DNA of 64,000 nt. It comes from Siphonodentalium dalli. Taxonomy: Eukaryota; Mollusca; Scaphopoda; Gadilida; Siphonodentaliidae. Below the pieces are notes generated by a model. That model did no database searches and was not told where the DNA came from. It saw only the letters and a program-made list of their open reading frames with translations. Location: the NCBI GenBank assembly GCA_032622095.1, contig CP136069.1, forward strand, positions 33,826,194 to 33,890,193, written 5' to 3'. The position numbers and the translations under genes are program-made. Positions 34,928-46,155 of this stretch are shown here, piece by piece; the stretch's first letter is position 1; each line of letters opens with the position of its first letter.

Positions 34928-34930
<3 letters not shown>
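34810..34930 (+). pseudogene. LINE B-type RT scrap
   Basis: Reads FLAETPGDLQRALNVFSKYC then QNWKLTVK, the segment right after the YADD box; the box itself is degraded. It is cut by the CT microsatellite. Antisense to the tubulin gene. Confidence 0.7.
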
Positions 34931-34965
<35 letters not shown>

Positions 34966-34974
34966 CCCTCCCCT

Positions 34975-35013
<39 letters not shown>
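34930..35013 (+). repeat. (CT)n microsatellite
   Basis: Almost pure CT with a short CCCTCCC interruption near 34,967-34,982. Confidence 0.95.
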
Positions 35014-35031
35014 AAAGCACAAATCAGACAA

Positions 35032-35715
35032 TAAACACCCGAGTTACAACGAAATCCGACAATTAACACCCGAGTTATAACGAAATCCGAAAATAAACAC
35101 GAAATCCGACAATAAACACCCGAGTTTCAACGAAATCTGACAAAAAACACCTGAGTTACAACGATATCCGATAACAAACCACCGACTTATAACGAAATCC
35201 GAAAATAAACACGAAATCCGACAATAAACACCCGAGTTTCAACGAAATCTGACAAAAAACAACCGAGTTACAACGAAATCCGACAATAAACACCCGAGTT
35301 ACAACGATATCAGATAATAAATACCCAAGTTACAACGAAATCCGACAATAAACACTCGAGTTACAACGAAATTCGAAAATAAACACCCGAGTTACAACGA
35401 AATCCGAAAATAAACACTCGAGTTACAACGAAATCTGACAATAAACACCCGAGTTACAAATAAATCCGAAAATAAACACCCGAGTTACAACGAAATCAGA
35501 CAATAAACACCCGAGTTACAACGAAATCCGATAATAAACACTCGAATTACAACGAAATCCGACAATAAACACCCGAGTTACAACGAAATCCGATAATAAA
35601 CACTCGAGTTGCAACGAAATCCGATAATAAACACCCGAGTTACAACGAAATCCGATAATAAACACTCGAGTTACAACGAAATCCGATAATACATTATACA
35701 CCCCTGAGTTACAAG
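35032..35715. repeat. 31-bp minisatellite in tubulin intron, about 21 units
   Basis: Unit approximately ACACCCGAGTTACAACGAAA then TCCGACAATAA. Variants alternate CCCGAG/CTCGAG and GACAAT/GATAAT/GAAAAT. A few units are shortened (for example near 35,090 and 35,210). Confidence 0.92.
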
Positions 35716-36088
35716 GTGATTCCGACGGACGGATACTTTGGCCAAATGATTTTGTTGTTGGCCATTTTAGAAAAATAATTGGTCAATTTGGCCAATGATA
35801 GCGTTAACACTGACGGACAGTCATACCGCCGGGTGGACGGACGGACGGAGCCGAACCTCCTACGGGAATCTGGGCATAATAAGTCATTATATAATAAGAA
35901 GGGTAATATGATGATTAAATCCTCATTGATGAGTATTTCACGTGAGGAATTTTCAGATATTAAGTTCACCAAACGGCCCAGAACATTTTTCAAACACCCC
36001 TCCAAATGAATAACTGGCCATGCCATGTATTGTATGATTGTATAACTGAATGAGAGAATCCAATCAGAAGTAGAAGGAGTATACTTAC

Positions 36089-36311
36089 CGACGACAGTTG
36101 GCTCCAAATCGACGAAGACAGCCCTTGGCACGTGCTTTCCTGCGCCAGTCTCGCTGAAGAAGGTGTTGAACGAGTCATCTCCCCCTCCAATGGTTTTATC
36201 GGATGGCATCTGACCATCAGGCTGGATGCCGTGCTCCAAGCAGTACAATTCCCAGCATGCATTTCCCATCTGGACACCGGCCTGTCCCATGTGGATAGAG
36301 ATACACTCACG
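36089..36311 (-). CDS. TUBA: Alpha-tubulin, exon 2 (residues 2-75)
   Basis: 223 bp from an acceptor (tttttcag) to a strong donor (G|GTAAGTAT). It begins CGT GAG TGC/TGT, giving RECISIH, so the initiator Met must come from a separate upstream exon ending in ATG. That is a common alpha-tubulin gene structure. The result is the MREC start used in tubulin mRNA autoregulation. Lys40, the luminal acetylation site, is present in [12 protein letters not shown], as is the [20 protein letters not shown] block. Residue 9 is Met rather than the usual Val and residue 16 Met rather than Ile. Exon 1 with ATG and 5' UTR was not found with confidence. Confidence 0.95.
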
Positions 36312-36840
36312 CTGAAAAAGACCCCAAAAAACATAGTCAGAAATGGTAACGCCATCAAGATAATGTTATTAGGAATTGCATATAAAAAATATGGCCGAGG
36401 CTATTCTGCCGTATACGGCATAATAGCTCTAACTCCGCATATAGCTATTCTGCCGTATACAGTAGACTAGCCATAACCCGATATATGGCTATTATGTCGT
36501 GTACGGCGTATAGCCATAGAGGATAGACTGCCGTAAACATTCTGGCGCTCGCTTTTGAAGACAACGCGCGCGACGTGCCCAGCGCACCGCACACAATCCC
36601 GTCCAAATACAGATACGATAGGCGAGAATCGCATGCGTTTTGATATGTCGATGCCGTCTGGAGAGTTTGGCGGGACCAGCATCCCGTCTCGATTTGCTCA
36701 GTCTACCCTTGATGCTATAAAGTGGTAGCCGCGGGCGCTTATATATAGAGTTGTTTTTATGAGCCATCAGGCCCCCGCGGCAGCGGTCGCTGGCGCGACC
36801 TGACTGCCTCGATATCAATTTGAAAAAGGGGTGACGTTGC
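36312..36840 (-). other. Alpha-tubulin intron 1 / upstream region, LINE-like scrap and palindromic blocks
   Basis: The acceptor side of intron 1 starts here. About 60 bp (36,330-36,390) resemble LINE B sequence at 14,985-15,045. Three related near-palindromes follow: GCTATTCTGCCGTATACGGC at 36,400, a partial copy near 36,443, and GGCTATTATGTCGTGTACGG near 36,486. A GC-richer stretch lies at 36,540-36,840, with a minus-strand TATATATAAG box at about 36,741-36,750. That box could be the tubulin core promoter, but no ATG followed by a good donor is visible after it, so this is only a guess. Confidence 0.4.
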
Positions 36841-36847
36841 TTAACGC

Positions 36848-36937
36848 GCCTGCGGCGCTTCAATAACAGTTTGAATTTTGTGTTTCCCAACAGCCTGCGG
36901 CGCTTCAATAACAGTTTGAATTTTGTGTTTCCCAACA
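36848..36937 (+). repeat. 45-bp tandem duplication
   Basis: Two identical units of GCCTGCGGCGCTTCAATAAC then AGTTTGAATTTTGTGTTTCC and CAACA. Confidence 0.92.
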
Positions 36938-36957
36938 GGTTAGACAGGATATACACT

Positions 36958-37230
36958 ATGATGATGAACATGATGATGATGATGATGCCTACGGCGACGA
37001 CGATGACGACGATGATTAAGATGATGACGGTGATGAAGATAATGACGATAATGATGATGGTGATTATGATGATGATGATGATGATGGTGATGGTGATGAT
37101 GATGACAACGATGAAGATGAGGATGATTATGATGGTGGTGGTGATGCTTATGATGACGGCGGTGATGATGATGATGATGGTGTTGATGATGATGGTGACG
37201 GTGGTGATGATGATCAACGGCGTGATGAGG
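36958..37230 (+). repeat. GAT-rich array, 3' side of LINE D1
   Basis: Long imperfect (GAT)n with GGT, GAC and GAA interruptions. It lies downstream, in the LINE sense, of the minus-strand LINE fragment at 37,424-38,085, and probably started as its tail. Open frames over it are repeat artefacts. Confidence 0.85.
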
Positions 37231-37423
37231 TAAGTGTTGGGGTGTTAATACACCAAATATGACATTTAATAGATATATAGATCTTGACGCTCACACAATG
37301 ACAACGAAAGTGCTTAGTAGCTGCGACATGTACATTGATGCATATATTTCATAAGAAATGTCGACTTTCAAGTTTTCACCCACTTGATAGAATTTTTCCT
37401 GGCGGTTTGAAGGCATCTTGCAA

Positions 37424-38085
37424 TTAGTTTGGGGTGTCGTCAGGTTGAATAGTTCTCATTCCGCTCGCATGTGAGAGGGCGTTGAATGATAACCACAGTT
37501 GTGCCGTATAGCTGACTATGTAGTTGAGCAAGCAATCGATGTCATCAACATCATACTGTACGTGGCCAGTAACATTCGTAAGATGAAGGGATATCATATC
37601 ATCGTCAGTTAGTTCGTCAACGGTAATGAAGCAAGGTATACCGTATTTGTCGATTAAGCCAAAGAACATGTTATTTCGTATGGAAGTTGATTCCCTACAA
37701 TCAATGAGAATGTGTTTGACCCTAGCCATATAAGTGCGTTCACAATTTGGACATTGATCCTCTTCAAAGAAGGTTGTTGCATTGATTAACATTGCTGTGG
37801 TTATGTAAGACCACTTGTTTTGTGTGAATTTTCGACACAAACGCCAGAGTTTAGACATACTCAGAATATGGTGAACTTTCAGGAAGCGATTGAAAGATAA
37901 GTCCGACATCATGCACTCTTAAGTTCCATTCTACCTCGATGACAATTTGCATATTGGACATTATACGAGATTTCCACAAATCCTTTGATGGGAAGGACCC
38001 AGAACGCATATATTCATTAACAATATCTGTAAGGTTATATGTATCTAATATGGCGATAGTATCGCCATTGAACGAGATGTTCTTA
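37424..38085 (-). pseudogene. LINE D1 C-terminal ORF fragment
   Basis: The minus frame 37,912-37,424 has the motif CPNCERTYMARVKHILIDC, the Cys/His tail of a LINE ORF2, followed by DDDMISLHLTNVTGH and LLNYIVSYTAQLWLSFNAL. Upstream, after one shift, the frame continues to about 38,085 with ISFNGDTIAILDTYNL and KDLWKSRIMSNMQI. A second fragment of the same family lies at 38,822. The family is unlike LINE A, B or C; clade unknown. Confidence 0.72.
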
Positions 38086-38284
38086 TTATTATTATATCTT
38101 TATTTTCCTCCATTTACTGAAGAGTCATAAATAATGATACAAACAATAGTACATGTAATATGAACATACAATGATCCAAGGTAAACTAGAAAATAATATA
38201 GTAAACAGAATTATACAATACGTGAGTATGATGTAGACGAGTGCTCGCACTCGAATGATTATATACATATGACATTGTAGTGAG

Positions 38285-38690
38285 ATTATGATAATAGTGA
38301 TGATTAGTGATAATGCTAGTGGCAATGTTGGTGGTGATAATGGTAAGGAAGATGACTATGGCGTTTAACAATGGTGATGATTATTATGCCGACGACGACG
38401 ACGACGATGATGATGATGATCATGCTGATGGTGATGGTGGTCGTGATGATGATGATCACATCGAAGACGATGATGATGATGATGATGACGATGACAATGG
38501 TTATGATGATTATGATGTCGACGACGGCGATAATGATTAAGATGATGATGCAGATGGTGATGATGATAACATCGAAGACGATGACGAGGATGATGGTGAT
38601 GATGACGACGGCGATGATGATGAAGATGGTAATGCTGTTGGATGTGATGATAATGATGACAATGGGGATGAAGACTTACGGTTAAGTATA
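38285..38690 (+). repeat. GAT-rich array, 3' side of LINE D2
   Basis: Imperfect (GAT)n with GAC, GGT and GCT units, repeating the arrangement seen next to LINE D1. Apparent poly-Asp and poly-Met frames are artefacts. Confidence 0.85.
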
Positions 38691-38821
38691 GTATAGCTGT
38701 CGATGCTAGCTTCAGCCCACTTCATATAATATAGTCAAGATGTATATAATTGTAAACCGACACACCGTGTTACTCATAGTTAATCATAGTAATGTCTGAC
38801 TGATTTGGATTGTTTAATTGA

Positions 38822-39055
38822 CTAGGGTGTATTTCTCTGCAGGAATGCGCTGTACCACAGCCATAATTTTGCAGTAATTGTTACCATAAAGTTGAGAAAG
38901 GCGTCAATATCATCAAGTGTTGTATATATATCGCTAGTACCATGAGCCAAATGAAGCAAGATCATTTCGTCCATCGAAAGACCGTCAATAATAACATAGC
39001 AGTCCATCGAAAGACCGTCAATAATAACATAGCGTCTATTCTGGATTCTAGTGGG
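38822..39055 (-). pseudogene. LINE D2 C-terminal scrap
   Basis: The minus frame 39,007-38,822 has SMDEMILLHLAHGTSDIYTT, then DIDAFLNFMVTITAKLWLWY, matching the LINE D1 C-terminus. A 34-bp tandem duplication (CCATCGAAAGACCGTCAATA... at 38,972 and 39,006) lies at its upstream end. Confidence 0.7.
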
Positions 39056-39338
39056 TGGGTACCGAGCATATATACTAAGTACTAGTTAATAAATTCTGAT
39101 TTAGCAAAAAATGTAACAGTATAACCTTGTATTTCTGAAATGTTTTACACGAGCAAATAGACGAATCGTGCATTTTTATTATTTTTTGCGAATAAATATA
39201 ACTTATAAATATAAGTTTTACATATTAGTTTATCCATTATATGCTAAATACTTCCTAACAATATTTCGGCAGTCGGCGAGATTTGGGTCACTATTATAGG
39301 GCGTTTTTCGAGTTGACATTATTAGATACCTCTAACTC
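39056..39338. other. No gene recognised
   Basis: Anonymous AT-rich sequence. Confidence 0.4.
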
Positions 39339-39342
39339 TTAA

Positions 39343-39699
39343 AGGTACTCAATCCGATTAAACAACCCTAAACTACTATTTCTTTGGCTTCGGGGTTAAA
39401 AAATATTTGAGTCGAGTCGAGGAACCAACCCATTAAAGCTCAGAGTGATCAGATATCGATTTTTAAAGTGTTTTATTTCAATTGTTTGTGGCCCAGAAAC
39501 ACGCAGTCAATGGGATGGTCTCGGTCAAAATTGCGGGTGAAGATGGATAACTCTAAAAACAAGTGGTAATACGGCCAAATTTCGAGGACAAAATGTTGAT
39601 AAATAACACGTTTTGGGAAATTTGATACCATAGTTGACAGTGGTTAGCATTATTTTGTTGTAATTAATCGATTCTGATAACTAAAGCGTGTTTCGAAGA

Positions 39700-39731
<32 letters not shown>

Positions 39732-39772
39732 GTCTTGATGATATGGGGACCGTCTGATCGGATTGAGTACCT
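39343..39772. mobile_element. TTAA/AGG foldback MITE, family K copy 2
   Basis: TTAA at 39,339-39,342 and 39,773-39,776. Ends AGGTACTCAATCCGAT and ATCGGATTGAGTACCT. Contains a TTG repeat near the right end (39,702-39,730) and GAGTCGAGTCGAGGAACC near the left. Confidence 0.9.
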
Positions 39773-39776
39773 TTAA

Positions 39777-40223
39777 TTTACAACATGCATCGACAAGAAA
39801 TGATTTTTATGCTCATTTCGGCGACCCATATAAGCACGGATAGACTTCAAAGGGAAACTCTTTACCAAAGCACACCAGTCATATACTTCCGTTATCATTT
39901 CAACAACAACAACAAACGCTCTTTAAAACGCTCTTTATTTTTGTTATTATTATTTTTTTCAGTTTTGAATATCTACGTTATTTAGTCAATATAAATTCTT
40001 CTACAAAAAAAACACAAGAAAAAAACAATCTTTAAAAAACTTTTTTTTTTAAATATTTCTTAACTTTTGTTTCATTTCTGACCATCTCCGTTATTTCGTC
40101 AATATAATCATGTTGTGCCCGTGATCATAGCATTATTAAGGTTTATATATTGTAATGATTGGTTCGATGGGCGTGTACATTACACAATTGAGTATCTATA
40201 GATTATAAAAAATGATGACGTCA
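39777..40223. other. No gene recognised
   Basis: AT-rich, with A- and T-runs and two copies of ACGCTCTTTA near 39,917-39,945. No structure otherwise. Confidence 0.4.
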
Positions 40224-40227
40224 TTAA

Positions 40228-42350
40228 AGGTACTGAATCCGAATTGATGGTCCCCATATAATCATATTCCAACAACAATATTTTTAAATGCCTCTTCAGT
40301 TATCATAATCGATTAATTGCCCAAAAAATAATGCTAAACACAATATTCTTTAAATCGTTTGACCGGATGGAATTAGAGTTAAAGTGCTTTCCCCTAGCGG
40401 TGAAATACGAATCGCCGAATGCGGCGCTTCTCGTTGGCGAGAGGTGTATTGTCATCTGCGTTGATTCCGTCTTCGGTGTGGACCGCCTAAATTTTGTTGA
40501 GCAGCCATATTGAATGTGCACCTTTGCCTGAGTTACAATATATTGAAGCCAACAAGACATTATCGCTTTACAGATTCATGCATTAACTCAATAACAAAAT
40601 CGAACGGACAATGGCTGTTACGCTGGTGATATGACACAGACGTTGGTCACTGTGAGATAAGCTGATTAGTGTGACGTCTGCGTGATCGTTGTTTACCGGC
40701 TTGATTGAGTGAGACATTACCAGTTCGCCTTGCGCTCTTGTGCATCAAATTCGGAAGTTATACAGTACATCAAGATAGCGGCAAACGTTGGTGTCTTCTA
40801 AGGGAATCGTCCGGTTGAGAAATTATGGTGGCGAATCGGCGATGAGTTATTATATTGAAGATAAGTATAATTCTTCTTTGTTAATTGACAATGTGCCCAA
40901 AGGGTTTGGGAACTGATGTATATATATTAGAATACATATACACATAGGCCCATGGCTCGGTCAACGAAACAAATGTATATAAATTCCGAAATTGGGAGCT
41001 AAATTGTGGTTTTACACTTACTATATATGTGTAACAGCACGCAGTTATATTAGTGTAAGCTGCTGCGTTGAGGGTGGTAAGATCGTTTTGTTCACGAAAT
41101 AATTCGAATTCTTAGTATGGTTCCGAATGTGTGAAATTGTGTAAATCACGTGAAAATTGTGATACAATGTTGTATCCGGGTTAGACATGACGTCTGATTG
41201 GGCTGCATAACGATATTGCAGTTGTTTTGCTCTGCATTCTCACTGATGCAGGGATGCATACAATATTGGCTGTATTGTGAACGTTAAAATATACATACCA
41301 TATATTATATATAGAGTTGTCAACTTTTCAAAATTAATTAGGGAATGGTTATTCCAAATTACACAAATTGTTTTGAAAATTTGGTTGAAATATCAATGGG
41401 TGACTGTGAGTACTGGTTTTGTCGATGTTCCATTCCAGGCGTATGGCGAAAAGCTTGGTTTTACCGGAGGTGTAGACATCACAGATTGGCTGTCATCAGT
41501 CGGTGAGGATTCGTCTCCGAACAAGTGTTCATTTGGAAATGCATGGCGCTGAATTCATATGTTTACATGTAACAGACTGATGGGACTATGAAATCATTCT
41601 ATATATCAACGGAACTCGTGTGTTCTGTATATCTTAGAACTGAACTCCAGATAGTTCTTGTTAAAATTGGAATTAGCATATAAGCTAGTAATCATACAGT
41701 TTTGCGGAAATATGTTATCATTATGTGGGCTAATTGTTTAAGATTCACTGCAATGGTATAGCATTATAAATTTATGACATGTATAATTATGACCAAAAGA
41801 TATATTTAATTTTCAATAACATATTCAATGGCACCATTGTCTAAGATAAGAATGTGATAAGGTACTCAGTGTGCCGCTTTAGTTTTATTAGAAATTGGGC
41901 ATATCTAATTATTCATCATTCTTTCTTTGTCAATCTGTGGTCCGCGTGACGATGCAACGCGCTATCCTATATGGGTGTTGTTGTTCTTGGGTATATTCGG
42001 GATGAAGGATGGAACGCGTTTTAGGGGAAGTCAACTGTGGTATAAAATTGCCCGAAACGTTGTTAATTATCAACATGTTGTTCGATGAAATTTTGCCTCA
42101 TTTATCAACACAAAGCCTCTTGATTTTAGAGTTGTCCATCTTTATCCGCAATTTAGTCCGAGACCGTCGGCTCGTCGACTTTTTACTGGGCTACTTATAA
42201 GTCTCGATGGTGAAAAATAATATATTTCAAAAATCGATATCTAATAACTCTGAGCTTTGATATGTGGGTTCCTCGACTAGAATCAAAAAACTTTTAATCC
42301 CCGAATCCAAATAAATAGTAATTGAGGGGCGTTTACTCGGATTATGCACT
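40228..42350. mobile_element. Family K copy 3, split by a 1.69-kb insertion
   Basis: TTAA at 40,224-40,227 and 42,351-42,354. The left half (to about 40,341) matches copy 4 at 54,045 up to AAATAATGCTAA. The right half resumes at about 42,029 with GTCAACTGTGGTATAAAATT, where copy 4 has GTCAACTTTGGTTTCAAATT, and runs to the right end. The intervening 40,342-42,028 is absent from copies 1, 2 and 4. Confidence 0.8.
40342..42028. mobile_element. Unclassified 1.69-kb insertion in family K copy 3
   Basis: Defined only by comparison with an uninterrupted copy. No TIR, LTR pair, poly(A) or clear TSD was recognised at the joints, and no gene was recognised. A 91-codon frame (41,277-41,552) has no known domain. 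Confidence 0.5.
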
Positions 42351-42354
42351 TTAA

Positions 42355-42774
42355 GTATCTATATCTTACAATGCTATCGGGGGCGATAGGCATTTGCACA
42401 CAAATCTCTGGAAAATTTATCTCGATTTCAAATTAAATTGTCATTATAATGTGTGCGAAATAATTAATTAAAAGTAAGTACTCATCATGTTTCTTGGTTG
42501 GAGGTGGTCACAGGAAAAACGTTGAGTTTAAACGAGATACCGACAGCTAGTGAAACCAATTATCGCTCACCGCCTGTTATATAAATCTTTGTACGGGAGA
42601 CCATAGGCGGTAGCCAGATGCCAGTCACAACAATCCATCCATTACCCGGTGTCCATGGATACAATACAAACAAAGCTTGATGTCTTGTTTGTTTGCTCCC
42701 TTTGTCCATTGCTTTGCTCTGCCCATTGTGTATTTCCAATAGGTACAGTGTTGTGTTGAAACATTCGTGGACGA
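42355..42774. other. No gene recognised
   Basis: Anonymous sequence. Confidence 0.4.
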
Positions 42775-42778
42775 TTAA

Positions 42779-43015
42779 CCATTTCAGTGCCAAGTCCGAT
42801 TTTTGTATCAACCCATATTTCCTTGATCATTTTTCAAATTTATTTATTATAATAATGTGATACATTGATGGAAAGAGCTCTTAGATCATTATTCAAATTT
42901 ATTGATTATAATAATATGATACATTGATGGAAAGAGCTCGTGTGAAATCAATACATTTGAAAAATGATCAAGGAAATATGGGTTGATACAAAAATCGGAC
43001 TTGGCACTGAAAGGG
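42779..43015. mobile_element. piggyBac-like MITE, copy J (GTGCC-terminus type without the shared palindrome)
   Basis: TTAA at 42,775-42,778 and 43,016-43,019. Ends CCATTTCAGTGCCAAGTCCG and CGGACTTGGCACTGAAAGGG. The arms extend through ATTTTTGTATCAACCCATAT. The interior is a pair of tandem ~70-bp units (GATACATTGATGGAAAGAGC twice) instead of the ~67-bp palindrome. Same terminus type as the copies at 24,189 and 56,795. Confidence 0.9.
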
Positions 43016-43023
43016 TTAATTAA

Positions 43024-43385
43024 AGGGGTACTGTGCACTAAATTCGACTACTTATGGGACCATCTCCTTTTATACTCAACAGAATATGATTATGCAACAA
43101 ATGAATGAATAAATTTGAGACATGGATTAGTTCAAATTACACGCGTGTGCTCAATCTAAGAACGATGTAAAACATGGTTATTTATAATGAACATGAATTT
43201 ACGACTGGATCGAGTCATAAATTAATTTTCATTATAATTACCATGTTGTTTGCATCGTTCATAGAGCACACGGGTGTATTTTTGCACTGATCCATGGTTC
43301 AAATGCATCCCTTTGTGGCATATATGCTGTTGAGTATAAAAGGAGATGGTCCCATGAATGGTCGGATTAAGTGTACAGTATCCCT
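43024..43385. mobile_element. TTAA/AGG foldback MITE, family P copy 1
   Basis: TTAA at 43,020-43,023 and 43,386-43,389. Ends AGGGGTACTGTGCACTAAAT and GTGTACAGTATCCCT. The arms are ~170 bp long, including TGGGACCATCTCCTTTTATA and its inverse. It abuts copy J directly, with one base between the two TTAA sites. Confidence 0.9.
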
Positions 43386-43389
43386 TTAA

Positions 43390-43953
43390 GCTGGACAAAG
43401 AGCATGGAATCCTTTTCTAATACTTGGCTACACTTTTATGGGTTGCCGTTCTTCTATTTTATATTACCTATTTAGTGATATCAATAATTCTTTTATGATA
43501 TCACTAATTGAATATAAGATATCATTATATATCTCACGAAACCCATATTATATCATTAAAAGCCATTTAATGCATATTTCCTTATCTCTCACTAGTGAGG
43601 AATATGCCCGTGCTTCCCGCCAACTTGGCATCGCGCCAACAAATTGACTTTACATTAATACTATTTCGTAAAGCCGCACACGAAAACAACACCAGACAAT
43701 GCAAAAGCATGTTAATTGTTCATTAAAGTTAAATTCTTGTTCACATTCGTTGCACTAACGAAAATAGACACAAAAATAAAGAGGCGAATCGGCACTATAT
43801 TTTTTCCGTCGGCAGCTCGAGCGCGCAATATTGTCGTATGCGGTTGTGAAGCGTCTCAGCCAGCAATGTAAATGTGTCCATTTTAAGGCTTCTGTTAAGG
43901 ATTTTGATTTTTTAAAAAGGAATAAACTTCTAGTTTTGTCATGTGATATACAA
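43390..43953. other. No gene recognised
   Basis: Anonymous. The 69-codon frame 43,438-43,647 has no known domain. Confidence 0.4.
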
Positions 43954-44099
43954 GATCTTCAACTCGTTATGTTGGGATATAAGATTTTATGAAACTCATT
44001 GATAAATTTTTGTCACAATTCGATTACGACTAGTTGTGAATCAAATTTATCAAACTAGTTTCATAAAATCTTTGATCCCAACATAACTCGGTGGAGATC
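43954..44099. repeat. ~146-bp inverted repeat
   Basis: The left arm GATCTTCAACTCGTTATGTT continues through AAGATTTTATGAAACT. The right arm is inverted (AGTTTCATAAAATCTTTGAT, then CCCAACATAACTCGGTGGAG). The loop lies around 44,023. Unclassified foldback. Confidence 0.8.
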
Positions 44100-44302
44100 C
44101 TCTATATATTTTAAGACATCACTAATTCCAATATCTGATAACATAATTTCATAAAATCGATTCTGTAATCTAATTTTTTTGAGGGATCGGAAGGGGCTGT
44201 GATCACATTTAATTGATATCCTCCAATCACATTCGTTCAATTATAGATCCAATAGAGTTACTGTGATAAAATGTAAATTGAATATTTAGCAATGAATATT
44301 AA

Positions 44303-44900
44303 AGGCACGATGGCCTTCGTTATAATTTATAAATAGCAGTTACCAAATTATGAATAATTCCTCAAGAATATACTGATAGTACAGTATATATATAATGATA
44401 GTAAGAATGCGATATTATCCACAAAACACACTTTGTGTGAGCCGAGTGTTTGTTTATATATACAGCACGTACATAGTGAGCGATAAGCAAAACACTCGAA
44501 CAACACCGTGGCGATTTTTTAAAGGAGAGTGATTCACGATGACCCATTCGAAACCGAAATTTTGAGGGGCGAGGATTGCTAAACGCTATACCGATATGTT
44601 GTAAACAACCTGGTGGCATTTCTAACAAAAGTGCACTTAGAGTGATCTCCCCGGTGTTGACTGTTTTGCTTATCGGTCACTCTTTATGCAGTGTCTGTTT
44701 ACATAACATGTCGTTTGTTTACATAACACAGAGCACTAACACGATAACAACATGTAATTTACGCGATATTTATGATTGACATAAGAACAAGGTTTGTCTA
44801 AATGATATAATATTCTTTCTGTTTTTGGCGGTTTTAACGTGATGTGTCTATTTTAGTGCAATTAGAGTTATTCTTTGTGTAACTTAGTCGCTATGACTAA
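44303..44900. mobile_element. TTAA/AGG MITE, family O copy, right end lost
   Basis: TTAA at 44,299-44,302, then AGGCACGATGGCCTTCGTTA. Its tail (44,700-44,870) matches the tail of the complete copy at 46,796 in TTTACATAAC, GACATAAGAACAAGG and TCTTTCTGTTTTTGGCGG. No matching right terminus. Confidence 0.7.
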
Positions 44901-45837
44901 CACCAGAGGTAGAAAGGTTTGGGTTAGTCAAAGTGACCCCAAATGCTTTTGACTAACCCTAAATTAATAATATTGACCAGGGGGGGGGGGGTCGGAAAAA
45001 CAATTCAGGCACGTATGGCATTTTTTCCCTTTCGATCATTTTTTGTAACCACCCACCCCCACCGCCAAATTGTTTTCCGTTTTCAGCAGTTTTTTCCGAC
45101 CATTTTTTGACACCCACCCCCCCCCCCCTTTTAACACTAAAACAGAGATTTGCGGGGGGTGGAATTCACTGTAAACAGCTGTATATGAATTTCTGTGCAT
45201 ACTATTTATCATGGATGTTAACATGGACATGTAAATAGGAATGAGTCATTTTGAGGTCATTCGGCCAAAAAAACATGGCTGCCAGCGGCCATCTTGGATT
45301 TCAAAATTTGCAACAAAATACAACACGATAACTGCCTGCAGTCAGTTTACAGTTAGAATTACATTATTTCTCTCATTCAAAGTGGGTTTGAAGCCCAACT
45401 CATTGCCAAAACACTAAAAAACAAGCAGGAAATTTTTTTTTTAGTTGCAGAAAAAATTGCTTGTTGGTGGCTTTGACCACCCACCCACCCCGGCATACGT
45501 GCCGGAAATATTTGTTTCACCCCCCCCCCCCTGTATTGACCGGATTTTTTTCCGACGGCCATTTTGGGCGGGGATTTCAAACGTTATCCTATAAAGGTGG
45601 CATAATATGTCTTAGCTTCACAAAAATATATACATTTGTATACAGTTGACAAGATTTTCTCGCTATAATATGCATCTGAAAAACGGCGGCCATGATGGAC
45701 GCCATATTGAATGTCTGGTGTCTACATGGACACTTGTTTTCGTATTAACATTGCGTAAAAGTTTAGGGACATAATAGGGAAGAAAATGAGTTGGGTGTAG
45801 AGTGCAGGGTATCATATCAGCTCCCAGGCTATATGTT
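44901..45837. repeat. Low-complexity region with G- and C-runs
   Basis: Runs of 8-12 G or C at about 44,980, 45,117 and 45,518. Around them are recurrent blocks: ACCACCCACCC, TTTTTTCCGAC and GCATACGTGCCGG with its approximate inverse. Block ATGGCTGCCAGCGGCCATCT (45,274) resembles the tandem units at 60,440-61,260. No gene recognised. Confidence 0.6.
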
Positions 45838-46155
45838 AAAGTGATGTGAAAAACTCCAGTTGGGTGATCAAATAGAAATGGAGAATAATCTTGTTCAAAA
45901 TAGTTATTTTTACAAATATTATATCTAAATTTACAACACACACCGTCATTCATATGTATTAATTAAACGCAGTGACTCTCGATGGTGAAATCGTTTTCGT
46001 TAGTTTATTGCCGATAGATGCGTCCCGAATCGAGTAGTAAATATTTACAATTGAGCGTAGTTCAGACGGTGTTTTCTATGGAGTGGTACGGTCGATTTGC
46101 TTCAGATTTTCGGCCGTGTTAGTAGAATGTTGCATTCCTCCAATTGGCATAGTGC
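45838..46155 (+). repeat. Dispersed repeat family N, copy 1
   Basis: Matches 55,992-56,312 along its length: TTGGGTGATCAAATAGAAAT, ATATGTATTAATTAA-type block, TGACTCTCGATGGTGAAATC, AGTAAATATTTACAATTGAG and TATGGAGTGGTACGGT. No termini recognised. Confidence 0.8.

Noticed and set aside
36741-36750. TATATATAAG as the proven alpha-tubulin promoter
   Set aside because: No initiator exon (ATG followed by a good donor) is visible between it and exon 2, and TATA-like strings are common in this AT-rich DNA.
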